From Paenibacillus daejeonensis DSM 15491 (GTDB lineage: Bacteria > Bacillota > Bacilli > Paenibacillales > Paenibacillaceae), in NCBI RefSeq assembly GCF_000378385.1, contig NZ_KB899664.1, positions 62,001-126,000 on the forward strand: a stretch of DNA of 64,000 nucleotides. Direction: 5' to 3'. Shown in pieces: positions 1 to 7,969 of the stretch. How positions within the stretch are numbered: position 1 is the first letter of the stretch; each line of letters begins with the position of its first letter. Both the position numbers and the translations under genes were made by a program. The notes under the pieces were generated by a model. The model was not told the origin of the DNA, ran no database searches, and saw nothing but the letters and a program-made list of their open reading frames with translations.

Positions 1-842
1 AGGAGCGGATTACGGATATCATCGACTTGTCCGGAACTGCCATTCCAACGGATGTCACGCTTGCTCATCTGCTGACGCACACATCGGGTATCGCCGATGA
101 CGCAGACGAGGAGCTGGGCGAGAGTTATGAAGCGCTGTTCGTTGACAAGCCCAATTATTCCATACGAGATTGCGCGGATTTCTTGCCTCAATTTGCGTAC
201 AAGGCGCCGAGGTTCAAGGCGGGGTCTAATGTTAGCTACAATAATTGTGCCTTTATCCTGCTTGGTCTTGCCATCGAAAAAGTAACCGGGGTGAGCTACC
301 GCGACTATGTCGTGCAGCATATTTTCCGGGCCTGCGGGATGGAGCACACCGCCTTTATCTCCAAGGATGACGGGGATGCACCAGTGGCCGAAGGGTACGA
401 TGGCGTTCAGGACGAGGGCGGCACGATCAGATGGAAGAAGAATATTTACGCGTATCCCCCCATTGGTACATCCGATGGAGGAGCTTTTACAACTGTGGGT
501 GACTTGGATCGATTCATACGAGCATTGGCGGATGGCCAATTGCTGTCTAGCGAGATGACCGCAGCAATAATGAAGCCGCAGACGGCAATCGTCCAGGAGT
601 ATGGATGGGGAACCGTCCTCAACGGATATGGATTTCACTTTGCTTATGATCGAGCAGGCAAGCTGATCCGAATGCATAAAGAAGGCTCCAACGCGGGCGT
701 GGCCGTCATGTTTGCTTACTATCCTGAGCCTGCAACAACCTGTACTATTATAGCTAATCAATCCTGCGATGTATGGGAACTGCACGAACAGGCCGAGCAG
801 CTCATCCGTACAGACACAGCAACCTTGGAGAGTGAATCATGA
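1..842 (+). CDS. Serine hydrolase, class C beta-lactamase/penicillin-binding-like (5' partial)
   Basis: The frame is open from base 3 of the window, so the gene begins upstream; the TTG at 27 is internal. The visible part has the family block VTLAHLLTHTSGI, where homologs carry the sequence just after the active-site SxxK, and SYNNCAF, the equivalent of the Y-x-N catalytic motif. The SxxK serine itself lies outside the window. This family covers esterases, D-aminopeptidases and penicillin-binding-like enzymes, so the substrate cannot be named. The stop overlaps the next start as ATGA, so the two genes are translationally coupled. Confidence 0.85.
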   Translation, partial: ERITDIIDLSGTAIPTDVTLAHLLTHTSGIADDADEELGESYEALFVDKPNYSIRDCADFLPQFAYKAPRFKAGSNVSYNNCAFILLGLAIEKVTGVSYRDYVVQHIFRACGMEHTAFISKDDGDAPVAEGYDGVQDEGGTIRWKKNIYAYPPIGTSDGGAFTTVGDLDRFIRALADGQLLSSEMTAAIMKPQTAIVQEYGWGTVLNGYGFHFAYDRAGKLIRMHKEGSNAGVAVMFAYYPEPATTCTIIANQSCDVWELHEQAEQLIRTDTATLESES

Positions 843-1246
843 ACATCGAACACGCGGCAGCAACGGATTACACCTATCTGAAAGACCGCGACAAGCATCT
901 GCTTACGCATCTCATTTTACCTAAAATCGAACAAAACGAAATATATATCCTCCGCAATGCAGAAGGCACGAACATCGGATGGATGCGATACAGTTACTTC
1001 TGGGACAATACCCCGTTCATGAATATGCTCTGGATCGAGGAAGCCTACCGGAATCGCGGTTTTGGCCAGGAAGTGGTGCGGTTCTGGGAGGACGAAATGA
1101 AGCGGCAAGGCCGAATCTTGGTGATGACCTCTACGATGGCCAATGAAGGAGCACAGCATTTTTATAGAAAGTTAGGCTATAAGGATGCAGGATGCTTGCT
1201 GTTAGAAAACGAGCCGTTGGAAATCTTGATGACGAAGGCCATCTAG
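839..1246 (+). CDS. GNAT family N-acetyltransferase
   Basis: A 135-residue single-domain protein of usual GNAT length. The acetyl-CoA pyrophosphate-binding motif A is visible as YRNRGFGQEVV (R-x-x-G-x-G type), and a C-terminal HFYRKLGY block matches motif B, where the FY-x-x-x-G segment closes the fold. It would transfer an acetyl group from acetyl-CoA to an amine; the acceptor is unknown. It overlaps the upstream hydrolase gene by four bases (ATGA), which implies co-translation and perhaps a shared detoxification or modification role. Confidence 0.85.
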   Translation: MNIEHAAATDYTYLKDRDKHLLTHLILPKIEQNEIYILRNAEGTNIGWMRYSYFWDNTPFMNMLWIEEAYRNRGFGQEVVRFWEDEMKRQGRILVMTSTMANEGAQHFYRKLGYKDAGCLLLENEPLEILMTKAI

Positions 1247-1332
1247 CACGAGGAAAAACAACCGGCTATAGTCAAGAGCACGGGCAAACCGGGGTCTCTC
1301 CCATACATTATGGGAAAGGGGGACTCGGACGT

Positions 1333-2088
1333 ATGAGGTATCCAAGCACATCGGTGAAAAGCAAATGGGTCAAAACCAAATGGCTGCTCAAAAAGCAACA
1401 GACACGAAAATATGTCCCGAATACGGTCCTTTTTAACCGGAGCAATCTAACCCGTATGCTGGGTAAGCATGCCACGGTATTTTTCAAGCCTACCGGGGGG
1501 TCAGGTGGCTTCAATATCCATCGGATCAAAAGGCTGGCGGACGGCTATCAACTGCAGCACAATGCGAAGAAAACCCGTTACCCCTCTGTAGAGGCACTCT
1601 ATGCTCAGTTGAAGAAACGTAGTAAGGGACGCTCGTATTTGTTACAAAAAGGTATTCAGCTGGCGACGGCAGGCGGGAGGCCGTTTGACATCCGGGTCAT
1701 GGTGCAAAAGCCTAACAGCGGCGGCTGGAAGAGCACGGCGATCTTCACGAAAATTGGCAAGGCCGGCAAAGTCGCAACCAACTACAATCAAGGCGGCAAG
1801 ATCGGCTATCTCCGGCATACGCTGGCTCAAGCGCACTTCAGCCCGGGTAGGATTACGAGCAAAGAGCAAGAGCTGAAGAAGATGGGCCGAACGGTCGGTC
1901 ACGTGTTTGACGGCCATAGCAACGGATTTCGGGAGCTGGGTCTGGACGTTGCGCTGGATGGCAAAGGGAGATCGTGGATCCTTGAGGTGAACACAAGGCC
2001 CCAATTCTATCCGTTGAAGCAACTGAAGGATAAGCGCATGTACCGGACCATTATCGCTTATGCCAAGCAGTACGGCAGAAAAAAATAG
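1333..2088 (+). CDS. YheC/YheD-family ATP-grasp protein (spore coat associated)
   Basis: The frame is open from 1192, but ATG 1333 is preferred: it follows an AAAGGGGG ribosome site and avoids overlap with the GNAT gene, giving 251 residues. The protein resembles the C-terminal ATP-grasp part of Bacillus YheC/YheD: a lysine in FFKPTGGSGG near residue 40 and a metal/ATP-binding end WILEVNTRPQFYPL. Family members are linked to the endospore coat; the ligase substrate is not known. It is shorter than full YheC/YheD proteins (about 360-450 residues), lacking their N-terminal region. A strong terminator follows directly. Confidence 0.8.
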   Translation: MRYPSTSVKSKWVKTKWLLKKQQTRKYVPNTVLFNRSNLTRMLGKHATVFFKPTGGSGGFNIHRIKRLADGYQLQHNAKKTRYPSVEALYAQLKKRSKGRSYLLQKGIQLATAGGRPFDIRVMVQKPNSGGWKSTAIFTKIGKAGKVATNYNQGGKIGYLRHTLAQAHFSPGRITSKEQELKKMGRTVGHVFDGHSNGFRELGLDVALDGKGRSWILEVNTRPQFYPLKQLKDKRMYRTIIAYAKQYGRKK

Positions 2089-2094
2089 GATGCC

Positions 2095-2135
2095 AAAAAC
2101 ACCGCCACAGAGGCTCATGCCTGGGCGGTGTTTTT
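2095..2135 (+). terminator. Rho-independent terminator after the ATP-grasp gene
   Basis: A perfect 12-bp stem AAAAACACCGCC / GGCGGTGTTTTT starts seven bases after the stop. The A and T tracts make it usable in both directions, so it could also insulate from helD, which ends on the minus strand at 2220. Confidence 0.85.
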
Positions 2136-2219
2136 GTGTGAGGAAGTTAAGGAAATGCTCCGCCCGCGAGTAAATGGTTGCTGGCGGGCACAGCGGCAGG
2201 AACGAGGTGTGGCCTTGCG

Positions 2220-4331
2220 CTAGGCTTCGGCAACCAGCGGTGATGCGTCCTTGCCGCACAGCAGTGCCAGTCGGTGCAATGCGCGGGTACACGCAACGTA
2301 GAGCAGCTTGGCGTCCTCGGGTGTGTCGGTGTATCGTTTGCTGTCGACGCCGCATACGACAACGGCATCGAATTCGAGGCCTTTTGCCAGGTGCGCCGGG
2401 AGAATGGTAATCCCGCCCGCGTACTTGCGCTGGCCTTCACTGATCAGATGCAGCGATAATTCTGCATCCAGCGCCTGTAGCCGCTCGTACAATCCCTCAC
2501 AGTCCTGCGGCGTTCGGCCGATCAATGCGATACTCTCCATACCGGCCTCCTGAGACTTGCGGATGTAGTCGAGCAGCCAGTCGGCTTCCTTGCCCTCCTC
2601 CGGCACTTCCAGACGCACCGGTTCACCGCTACGGAAGACGGGCTCGGCTTCTCGCAGTCCGGTCCCCGTACGGGCAATGAACCGGTTGGCGAACGCAATA
2701 ATCTCCATCGTTGACCGATAGCTGAGCCGGAGCTCGTGATACGATTGCCGTTCCTGCGGGAAGACATCCTTCAACTCATCCCAGTGCTGCAAGCCGCGAT
2801 AGGCATGGATGCCCTGGGCCAAGTCGCCGAGAATCGTAAAAGAAGACTCAGCCATGCAGTCGTTCAGCAGCGAGATCTGGAACGGGGAGACGTCCTGTGC
2901 CTCATCGATGACGATATGGTCAAACCGTGGACCTCTCCATCCATACAGACTGATATGCAGCAGCGCCAGCGGCGGCAGATCTTCAGGTGCTGCGGATTTC
3001 TTCTTCAGCCGTTTTAGCGTGGCCTGGCGTATCTGCTCCGGCATGGCAGCCGTTTGCGAGGCTTCCGCCTGCTCCATCATCCATCGGTAGACGGTCAGGG
3101 CATCTGCATTAGGCAGCTTCTTGGCGTAAGCTCGGTGCCGGGCGCGGGCGGTTGTAGCCAGAGCCTTACGCCGTTTGGGGTCGGCAACTTCGTTCAGCGC
3201 CATCTCCAGCCAGCGGTTCATACGCGCCAGCAGCCGTTCGCGACGCTGCGCCAGCGGGTCGTAGCGGTATTCTACATTGAACCAGTTGGCGATTTCCCGG
3301 TACCGCAGAATCTTACCGTCCCAGGCCTCCCAATCCCCCTCCGGCAGGAACCCTGCCTCATAGGCCTGTAGTTGCTCCTGCAGCCACGCTTTGAAGGCTA
3401 GGGAGCCCTTGAACCGGCCAGGCGCCGAATCGTCGGTTGGCGGGCGCTTCCCCGCCAGCGCGAACCATTCGGCGGTCTCGCTCTGGCTACCAGCTGGGTC
3501 GACCAGCTTGACGTCTCCGCCCAGCAGCTCCAGCGCCCAATCGGCAAAGGTCGTCTGACGCACGTCTCCAACCCCCAGCTCCGGAAGAACGCCCGAGATG
3601 TAGTCGAGGAACATAGCGTTGGGCGCAAAAACAACCATTCGCTCGGCACGGATTTGACTCTGATAACGATAGAGCAGGAAGGCGAGCCGGTGTAGCGCGA
3701 CTGTTGTTTTCCCTGAACCGGCAGCTCCCTGAATAATCATCGCCAGATTTCGCTCGGCACGAATGATCTGGTCCTGCTCGGACTGAATTGTGGAGACTAT
3801 GTCGCGCAGCTTGTTGTCCTTGCGCTCTCCCAGCCGGTAGAGCAGGAACTCATCGCTCAGCCCCAGATTGTCGCCGCCCCGCTCATAGCTGTCGACGACG
3901 CGCTGCAGCTGCTGGGCGCGAATGGATAGGTTGCGTTTGCGGTGAACCTCGCCGTGGATCTCTCCTTCCGGGGCCTCGTAGGAAACCGGCTGTTCCCCGC
4001 CGCTGAAGGCATAGAACAAGCTCGCCACGGGGGCGCGCCAGTCGATGATATACGGCTGCTCACTACCTTCGTGCTCCATACCCCGCTTGCCGATGTAGAG
4101 CTTGGCAGGCTCGGCGCTGCCGTCCTCCCGGAAGTCCAGTCTGCCGAAGTAGGGCTCCTGCTGCAGACGCTCCAGCCGGTCCCGCAGCTCCAGCCGCCGC
4201 GCATCCAGGATTTGCTCCAGGAAGTCATCTCCGTAATAGCGGCCGTCGATTCCGTTTAGCTGACGATCAATCTCCTCTTGTGTTTCCTCTAGCCTGCCTG
4301 CTTCTTCCCGGTAGGCGGGACTGTTCTCCAT
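2220..4331 (-). CDS. helD: HelD-like superfamily 1 ATPase, RNA polymerase recycling factor
   Basis: About 703 residues. An upstream ATG at 4352 exists, but an AAGGAGG site lies eight bases before ATG 4331 (MENSPAYREE), which is taken as the start. UvrD-like motifs are present: Walker A GAAGSGKTT with lysine near residue 208, Walker B VIDEAQD, motif III GDLAQGIHAYRG, and the C-terminal motif YVACTRALHRL. The N-terminal 150 residues are acidic and coiled-coil-like, as in HelD, where they insert into RNA polymerase. In Bacillus, HelD uses ATP to free RNA polymerase from DNA and from stalled complexes. The Rep/UvrD alternative is less likely because of the N-terminus and length. Confidence 0.88.
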   Translation of the reverse strand: MENSPAYREEAGRLEETQEEIDRQLNGIDGRYYGDDFLEQILDARRLELRDRLERLQQEPYFGRLDFREDGSAEPAKLYIGKRGMEHEGSEQPYIIDWRAPVASLFYAFSGGEQPVSYEAPEGEIHGEVHRKRNLSIRAQQLQRVVDSYERGGDNLGLSDEFLLYRLGERKDNKLRDIVSTIQSEQDQIIRAERNLAMIIQGAAGSGKTTVALHRLAFLLYRYQSQIRAERMVVFAPNAMFLDYISGVLPELGVGDVRQTTFADWALELLGGDVKLVDPAGSQSETAEWFALAGKRPPTDDSAPGRFKGSLAFKAWLQEQLQAYEAGFLPEGDWEAWDGKILRYREIANWFNVEYRYDPLAQRRERLLARMNRWLEMALNEVADPKRRKALATTARARHRAYAKKLPNADALTVYRWMMEQAEASQTAAMPEQIRQATLKRLKKKSAAPEDLPPLALLHISLYGWRGPRFDHIVIDEAQDVSPFQISLLNDCMAESSFTILGDLAQGIHAYRGLQHWDELKDVFPQERQSYHELRLSYRSTMEIIAFANRFIARTGTGLREAEPVFRSGEPVRLEVPEEGKEADWLLDYIRKSQEAGMESIALIGRTPQDCEGLYERLQALDAELSLHLISEGQRKYAGGITILPAHLAKGLEFDAVVVCGVDSKRYTDTPEDAKLLYVACTRALHRLALLCGKDASPLVAEA

Positions 4332-4427
4332 GCGATTTACCTCCTTAGGCATAGGATAGCCTATGCGCGTGATATCGTACTTTCATAAGACCAGATCTAT
4401 ATTTTGGCACAAATGGCGAAAAAACTG

Positions 4428-4508
4428 TAGACTTATAATTTCAATTTTGTTATGATGTTGAGTATAGAATTACCTACGGCGACGGGAACTTATGTTCCCG
4501 TCTTTTTT
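4428..4508 (+). other. Tiny promoter-terminator unit upstream of the repeat array
   Basis: A sigma-A-like promoter is visible, TAGACT at 4428-4433 and TATGAT at 4451-4456 with a 17-bp spacer. About 20-40 bases on, a strong terminator follows: GACGGGAAC, a TTAT loop, GTTCCCGTC and six T residues (4481-4508). The predicted transcript would be only about 45 nt and hold no reading frame. It sits in the divergent space between helD and the dehydrogenase-like gene and ends 16 bases before the first repeat unit. Whether it is a real small RNA is unknown; the hairpin itself is clear. Confidence 0.5.
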
Positions 4509-4523
4509 ATCGTTTATCGGCTG

Positions 4524-5033
4524 TAACGCACCTTTGTTCCTCTATTTGCTCGGCAACCCGCTGATCGTCTGCAGTAACGCACCTTTGTTCCTCTATTTGC
4601 TCGGCAACCCGCCGATCGTCTGCAGTAACGCACCTTTGTTCCTCTATTTACTCGGCAACCCGCCGATCGTCTCCTGTAACGCACCTTTGTTCCTCTATTT
4701 GCTGGGCAACCCGCCGATCATCTGCAGTAACGCACCTTTTTTCCTCTATTTGCTCGGCAACCCGCCGATCGTCTGCAGTAACGCACCTTTGTTCCTCTAT
4801 TTGCTCGGCAACCCGCCGATCGTCTGCAGTAACGCACCTTTTTTCCTCTATTTGCTCGGCAACCCGCTGATCGTCTGCAGTAACGCACCTTTTTTCCTCT
4901 ATTTGCTCGGCAACCCGCCGATCATCTGCAGTAACGCACCTTTGTTCCTCTATTCGCTCGGCAACCCGCCGATCGTCTGCAGTAACGCACCTTTGTTCCT
5001 CTATTTGCTCGGCCACCCGCTGATCGTCTGCCA
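4524..5033. repeat. Tandem array A1: ten units of exactly 51 bp
   Basis: Units begin TAACGCACCTTTGTTCCTCT at 4524, 4575, 4626, 4677, 4728, 4779, 4830, 4881, 4932 and 4983, each 51 bp apart. Variation between units is mainly single substitutions, such as CTTTGTT versus CTTTTTT and CGCCGATC versus CGCTGATC. Because 51 is divisible by three, both strands give long repetitive reading frames, but these lack ribosome sites and plausible protein character and are not genes. Related units occur at 30894-31199. Confidence 0.95.
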
Positions 5034-5172
5034 ATATCGGTCCGCTACATTCACGAGGTGAGTGTGTGAGCAGAATGGCCCAACAATCAGGCGCTGGGCA
5101 GTCAGTGGCAGTAGCGTTATAATGCGGTGAGGAGTCAACTCACCAAGACATGCAGGGAGAGGAGCATCAACA

Positions 5173-5892
5173 TTGAAGAATTATCTCGTATTTGGGGCCA
5201 GCAAGGGACTGGGTGATGCGTTTGTCCGCGGCGTGCCGGAGCCTGGAGATAAGGTGTGGGTGGTTTCCCGCAGCCAGCCGGAAAGTCTGAGCCTGCAGGA
5301 TGGGGTGGAGCAAGTATGGATCCAGGCCGATCTCGCAAACCTTGCCGCTGCGGGGCAAATCGCAGATAGGTTGGGTGAAGCGCCTCTGGACGTCGTCATC
5401 TACAACGTGGGCATTTGGGAAAAGGAAGGGTTCGAGGAGCATTACACGTTCGATAAGGACGAGCCTGAGGATATTAGCCGTCTGATTCACGTGAACATCA
5501 CCTCGGCGATTGTTGGCTTACAGGCATTGTTACCGCATCTGCGCCGCTCAGCTGCCGGCAAGATCATACTCATTGGCTCAACTGCGGGTCTGCCGAACGC
5601 CAACAGCACCCAGGTCGGCTTTGTGGCCTCCAAGTTCGCCATCCGAGGCATTACAGAGGCCCTGCGGGAGCATGTCCGACAGGACGGTATCGCGGTGACC
5701 TGCATTAACCCCGGGGAGCTGGCGGCCGAGATTCCATATGCAGAGGGAAGCGAGCGGGCGCTAACCGAGTACAACGGTACACGCATTCCGTTGCAGGATA
5801 TGGTCGCCATCGTTAAATGCCTAGTCAGTCTCTCCCCGGCGGCTTGTGTCAAGGAGATCAACGTACCGGCAATCACGGATACCAACACCTAA
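5173..5892 (+). CDS. Short-chain dehydrogenase/reductase-like protein with altered active site
   Basis: 239 residues, the usual classical SDR size. The start is TTG 5173, behind an AGGGAGAGGAG site. The Rossmann motif GASKGLG near the N-terminus should bind NAD(P)H, and YNVGIWE matches the NAG-type structural motif. The catalytic block reads GSTAG and then FVASK, so the expected Y-x-x-x-K tyrosine is Phe150 (codon TTT, one base from TAT) while Lys154 remains; threonine sits where serine is usual. Nucleotide binding looks intact but reductase chemistry is doubtful. It may be a non-catalytic NAD(P)-binding regulator. It is monocistronic, between array A1 and a terminator. Confidence 0.8.
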   Translation: MKNYLVFGASKGLGDAFVRGVPEPGDKVWVVSRSQPESLSLQDGVEQVWIQADLANLAAAGQIADRLGEAPLDVVIYNVGIWEKEGFEEHYTFDKDEPEDISRLIHVNITSAIVGLQALLPHLRRSAAGKIILIGSTAGLPNANSTQVGFVASKFAIRGITEALREHVRQDGIAVTCINPGELAAEIPYAEGSERALTEYNGTRIPLQDMVAIVKCLVSLSPAACVKEINVPAITDTNT

Positions 5893-5911
5893 TAAACCCA
5901 CCATTCGCTAA

Positions 5912-5947
5912 TGTTTCACATCAGCCGACAATGTTCCACATGGAACA
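5912..5947. promoter_or_regulatory. Palindrome TGTTCCACATGGAACA with upstream half-site TGTTTCAC
   Basis: Bases 5932-5947 form a 7-bp inverted repeat with a two-base centre; TGTTTCAC at 5912-5919 repeats one arm. It resembles the ParB parS site TGTTTCACGTGAAACA but differs at the central G and one arm base. It lies downstream of the dehydrogenase-like gene and before the ABC operon. It could be an operator or a decayed parS; the sequence alone does not decide. Confidence 0.35.
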
Positions 5948-6002
5948 ATTTTGTGCTGTCGAACCTTGAAGACAAGGCTCAGGCTCATCGATCATAGGAT
6001 TT

Positions 6003-6034
6003 AGAGCTCCATCAAGACGATGGAGCTCTTTTTT
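6003..6034 (+). terminator. Rho-independent terminator
   Basis: An 11-bp perfect stem AGAGCTCCATC / GATGGAGCTCT with a five-base loop and a run of six T residues. It ends the dehydrogenase-like transcript and separates it from the ABC importer operon. Confidence 0.9.
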
Positions 6035-6166
6035 GTGTTTGAGCCAGTAGTAAGCCCTTCAACTCGCCCCCTTTATCCTGTTCTTTTATAAAAACTTTAA
6101 ATCCGCCCCAAGATTTTTTTTATTTTTCTTTTGTACGATGTGAGCATGGAGGAGAGGAGGAGATAC

Positions 6167-7048
6167 GTGAAATTGGCAAGCTACCAGCATTGGCTGCGCA
6201 AGGACTGGGCAGTAGCATGCCTATTCCTGGCTCCCAGCATCATCGGGTTTACTCTTTTTTATTTGCTGCCGTTCCTAATGAGCCTGCTGTATTCCTTGAT
6301 GGATGGGACGGTGAATGGTCAATTTGTAGGCATGTACAATTACCAAGAGCTGCTGGCAAGCGACTCCTTTAAAAAAGCAACGATGAATACATTTACGTTC
6401 AGCCTTGTCAGCGTACCCCTTATTCTATCTCTATCACTTGGCGTTGCGCTATTGCTGAACCAGCCCCTCTTCTTAAGACAATGGCTTCGGACAGCCTATG
6501 TGATGCCGCTGGTTGTGCCTGTCGCGTCTACGGTTCTCATGTGGCAGATTCTATTCGATTGGAATGGAACCATGAACGGGCTGCGGGAGCTGCTCGGCTA
6601 TGAACGAATCGACTGGATGAAATCAGAGGCCGCCCGGTATGTAGTCGTTCTAGTCTATGTATGGAAGAATCTTGGCTATAACGTTCTGCTATTCTTGGCG
6701 GGTCTCCAGCAGATTCCAAAAGATTATTACGAAACGGCACAGATTGAAGGGGCAGGTGGGTGGACCCAATTTCGCATTACGCTGATCTATCTGACACCAA
6801 TGATGTTTTTCGTAACGCTGATGTCCCTGATTCATTCCTTCAAAGTGTTTCGTGAAACCTACTTGATTGCAGGTGATTACCCGCATGACAGTATTTATTT
6901 TCTCCAGCATTACATGAACAACAGGTTTGTGTCGTTAGATATCCCTAAACTGACTGCGGCGGCGAGTCTGATGGCTGGTGGCATGCTTATGCTTGTATTT
7001 GTTCTATTCACTATTGAACGCAAGCACCGTCAGTACATGGAGCAGTGA
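6167..7048 (+). CDS. Carbohydrate ABC transporter permease, first subunit (MalF/UgpA type)
   Basis: 293 residues with six predicted membrane helices, the CUT1 permease size. The GTG at 6167 is chosen because GAGGAGGAG lies just upstream; in-frame TTG 6131 and ATG 6146 have no good site. The cytoplasmic EAA loop that docks the ATPase reads YYETAQIEGAGGWTQF, followed by an ITLIYLTPMM segment. It forms the membrane channel with the product of the next gene, whose start overlaps its end. No ATPase gene is nearby, so a shared MsmX-type ATPase is expected, as is usual for Bacillota sugar importers. Confidence 0.88.
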   Translation: MKLASYQHWLRKDWAVACLFLAPSIIGFTLFYLLPFLMSLLYSLMDGTVNGQFVGMYNYQELLASDSFKKATMNTFTFSLVSVPLILSLSLGVALLLNQPLFLRQWLRTAYVMPLVVPVASTVLMWQILFDWNGTMNGLRELLGYERIDWMKSEAARYVVVLVYVWKNLGYNVLLFLAGLQQIPKDYYETAQIEGAGGWTQFRITLIYLTPMMFFVTLMSLIHSFKVFRETYLIAGDYPHDSIYFLQHYMNNRFVSLDIPKLTAAASLMAGGMLMLVFVLFTIERKHRQYMEQ

Positions 7049-7059
7049 GGTGGAATCGC

Positions 7060-7932
7060 TTGTCTCTGTTGATTTCAATGAAAAAATACCTGCTCACGCT
7101 GCTCATGGCTGGGCTGGGTCTTGTCATACTGTTTCCCTTAATCGTTACCGTTGTTAACTCGTTAACAAGCAGGCAAGAAATCGCTCTGAATTATGCTTCA
7201 GTGGGTTCTGGTTCGAGCGGGGCAGCATTCACGGAATTTGTTAACCTCAAATTGATTCCTGATCAGGTTTCATATGAACAATACATAACGCTGCTTGTGG
7301 AGAGTCCGCGCTTCCTATTGATGTTTTGGAATTCGGTATTCATGGTGGTCCCGATTATTATCGGACAAACGGTCGTTGCCTCCCTGGCCTCGTATGCACT
7401 CTCCAAACTTCAATTCCGCGGCCGTGAACCGATCTTTCTTGTTTACCTGTTGACCATGCTGATGCCCTTTCAAGTGACCCTAGTCCCCAACTATCTCATT
7501 GCCGATAAGATGGGCCTTTTAAATCATGTTTCAGCTATTATTTGGCCCGGCGTGTTTGCGGCATTTGGCGTATTTTTACTTCGTCAATTCATGATGCAGA
7601 TCCCCTACGCCTATATTGAGGCCGGGAAGCTGGATGGGGCCGGACATCTGCTGATTTTCTTGAAGATTATCGTCCCGATGATTAAGCCTGGTTTTTCGGC
7701 GCTTGTCATTCTACTTTTTGTTGATTATTGGAACATGATTGAACAGCCCCTTATATTTCTGGATGATCCCTTCATGCAGCCGTTATCTATTTATTTGTCC
7801 CGCATCAACGAGGGGGAACTAGGCATTGCCTTCGCGGCTTCTGTGCTCTATATGGCGCCGATGGTGCTGCTCTTTCTATATGCGGAGTCCTATCTTGTGC
7901 AGGGAGTCCAGTTATCCGGTATCAAGGGGTAG
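7060..7932 (+). CDS. Carbohydrate ABC transporter permease, second subunit (MalG/UgpE type)
   Basis: About 290 residues. Three in-frame starts compete: GTG 7045 overlapping the previous stop, TTG 7060 and ATG 7078. TTG 7060 has GAGGTGG six bases upstream and is preferred. The EAA loop reads YIEAGKLDGAGHLLIF and is followed by IIVPMIKPG, as in MalG-type permeases. A periplasm-side insert after the first helix is longer than usual (roughly residues 40-80). It pairs with the upstream permease and is followed within 40 bp by the HlyD-like gene. Confidence 0.88.
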   Translation: MSLLISMKKYLLTLLMAGLGLVILFPLIVTVVNSLTSRQEIALNYASVGSGSSGAAFTEFVNLKLIPDQVSYEQYITLLVESPRFLLMFWNSVFMVVPIIIGQTVVASLASYALSKLQFRGREPIFLVYLLTMLMPFQVTLVPNYLIADKMGLLNHVSAIIWPGVFAAFGVFLLRQFMMQIPYAYIEAGKLDGAGHLLIFLKIIVPMIKPGFSALVILLFVDYWNMIEQPLIFLDDPFMQPLSIYLSRINEGELGIAFAASVLYMAPMVLLFLYAESYLVQGVQLSGIKG

Positions 7933-7969
7933 TTTCGAATTGCAATGTAGAGGTTCAGGAGGGTCGGCA

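Noticed and set aside
1192-1332. N-terminal extension of the YheC/YheD protein from 1192
   Set aside because: It overlaps the GNAT gene and lacks family character; the ribosome site fits ATG 1333.
1642-2355. 237-codon minus-strand frame
   Set aside because: Shadow of the ATP-grasp gene that crosses a strong terminator into the end of helD.
4524-5033. CRISPR array
   Set aside because: Units are contiguous 51-bp tandem copies without variable spacers, and no cas genes are present.
4492-5061. Long repetitive reading frames over array A1 on both strands (189 and 128 codons)
   Set aside because: They exist only because the 51-bp unit is a multiple of three and lacks stops; no ribosome site, no plausible start context, and the same happens in array A2.
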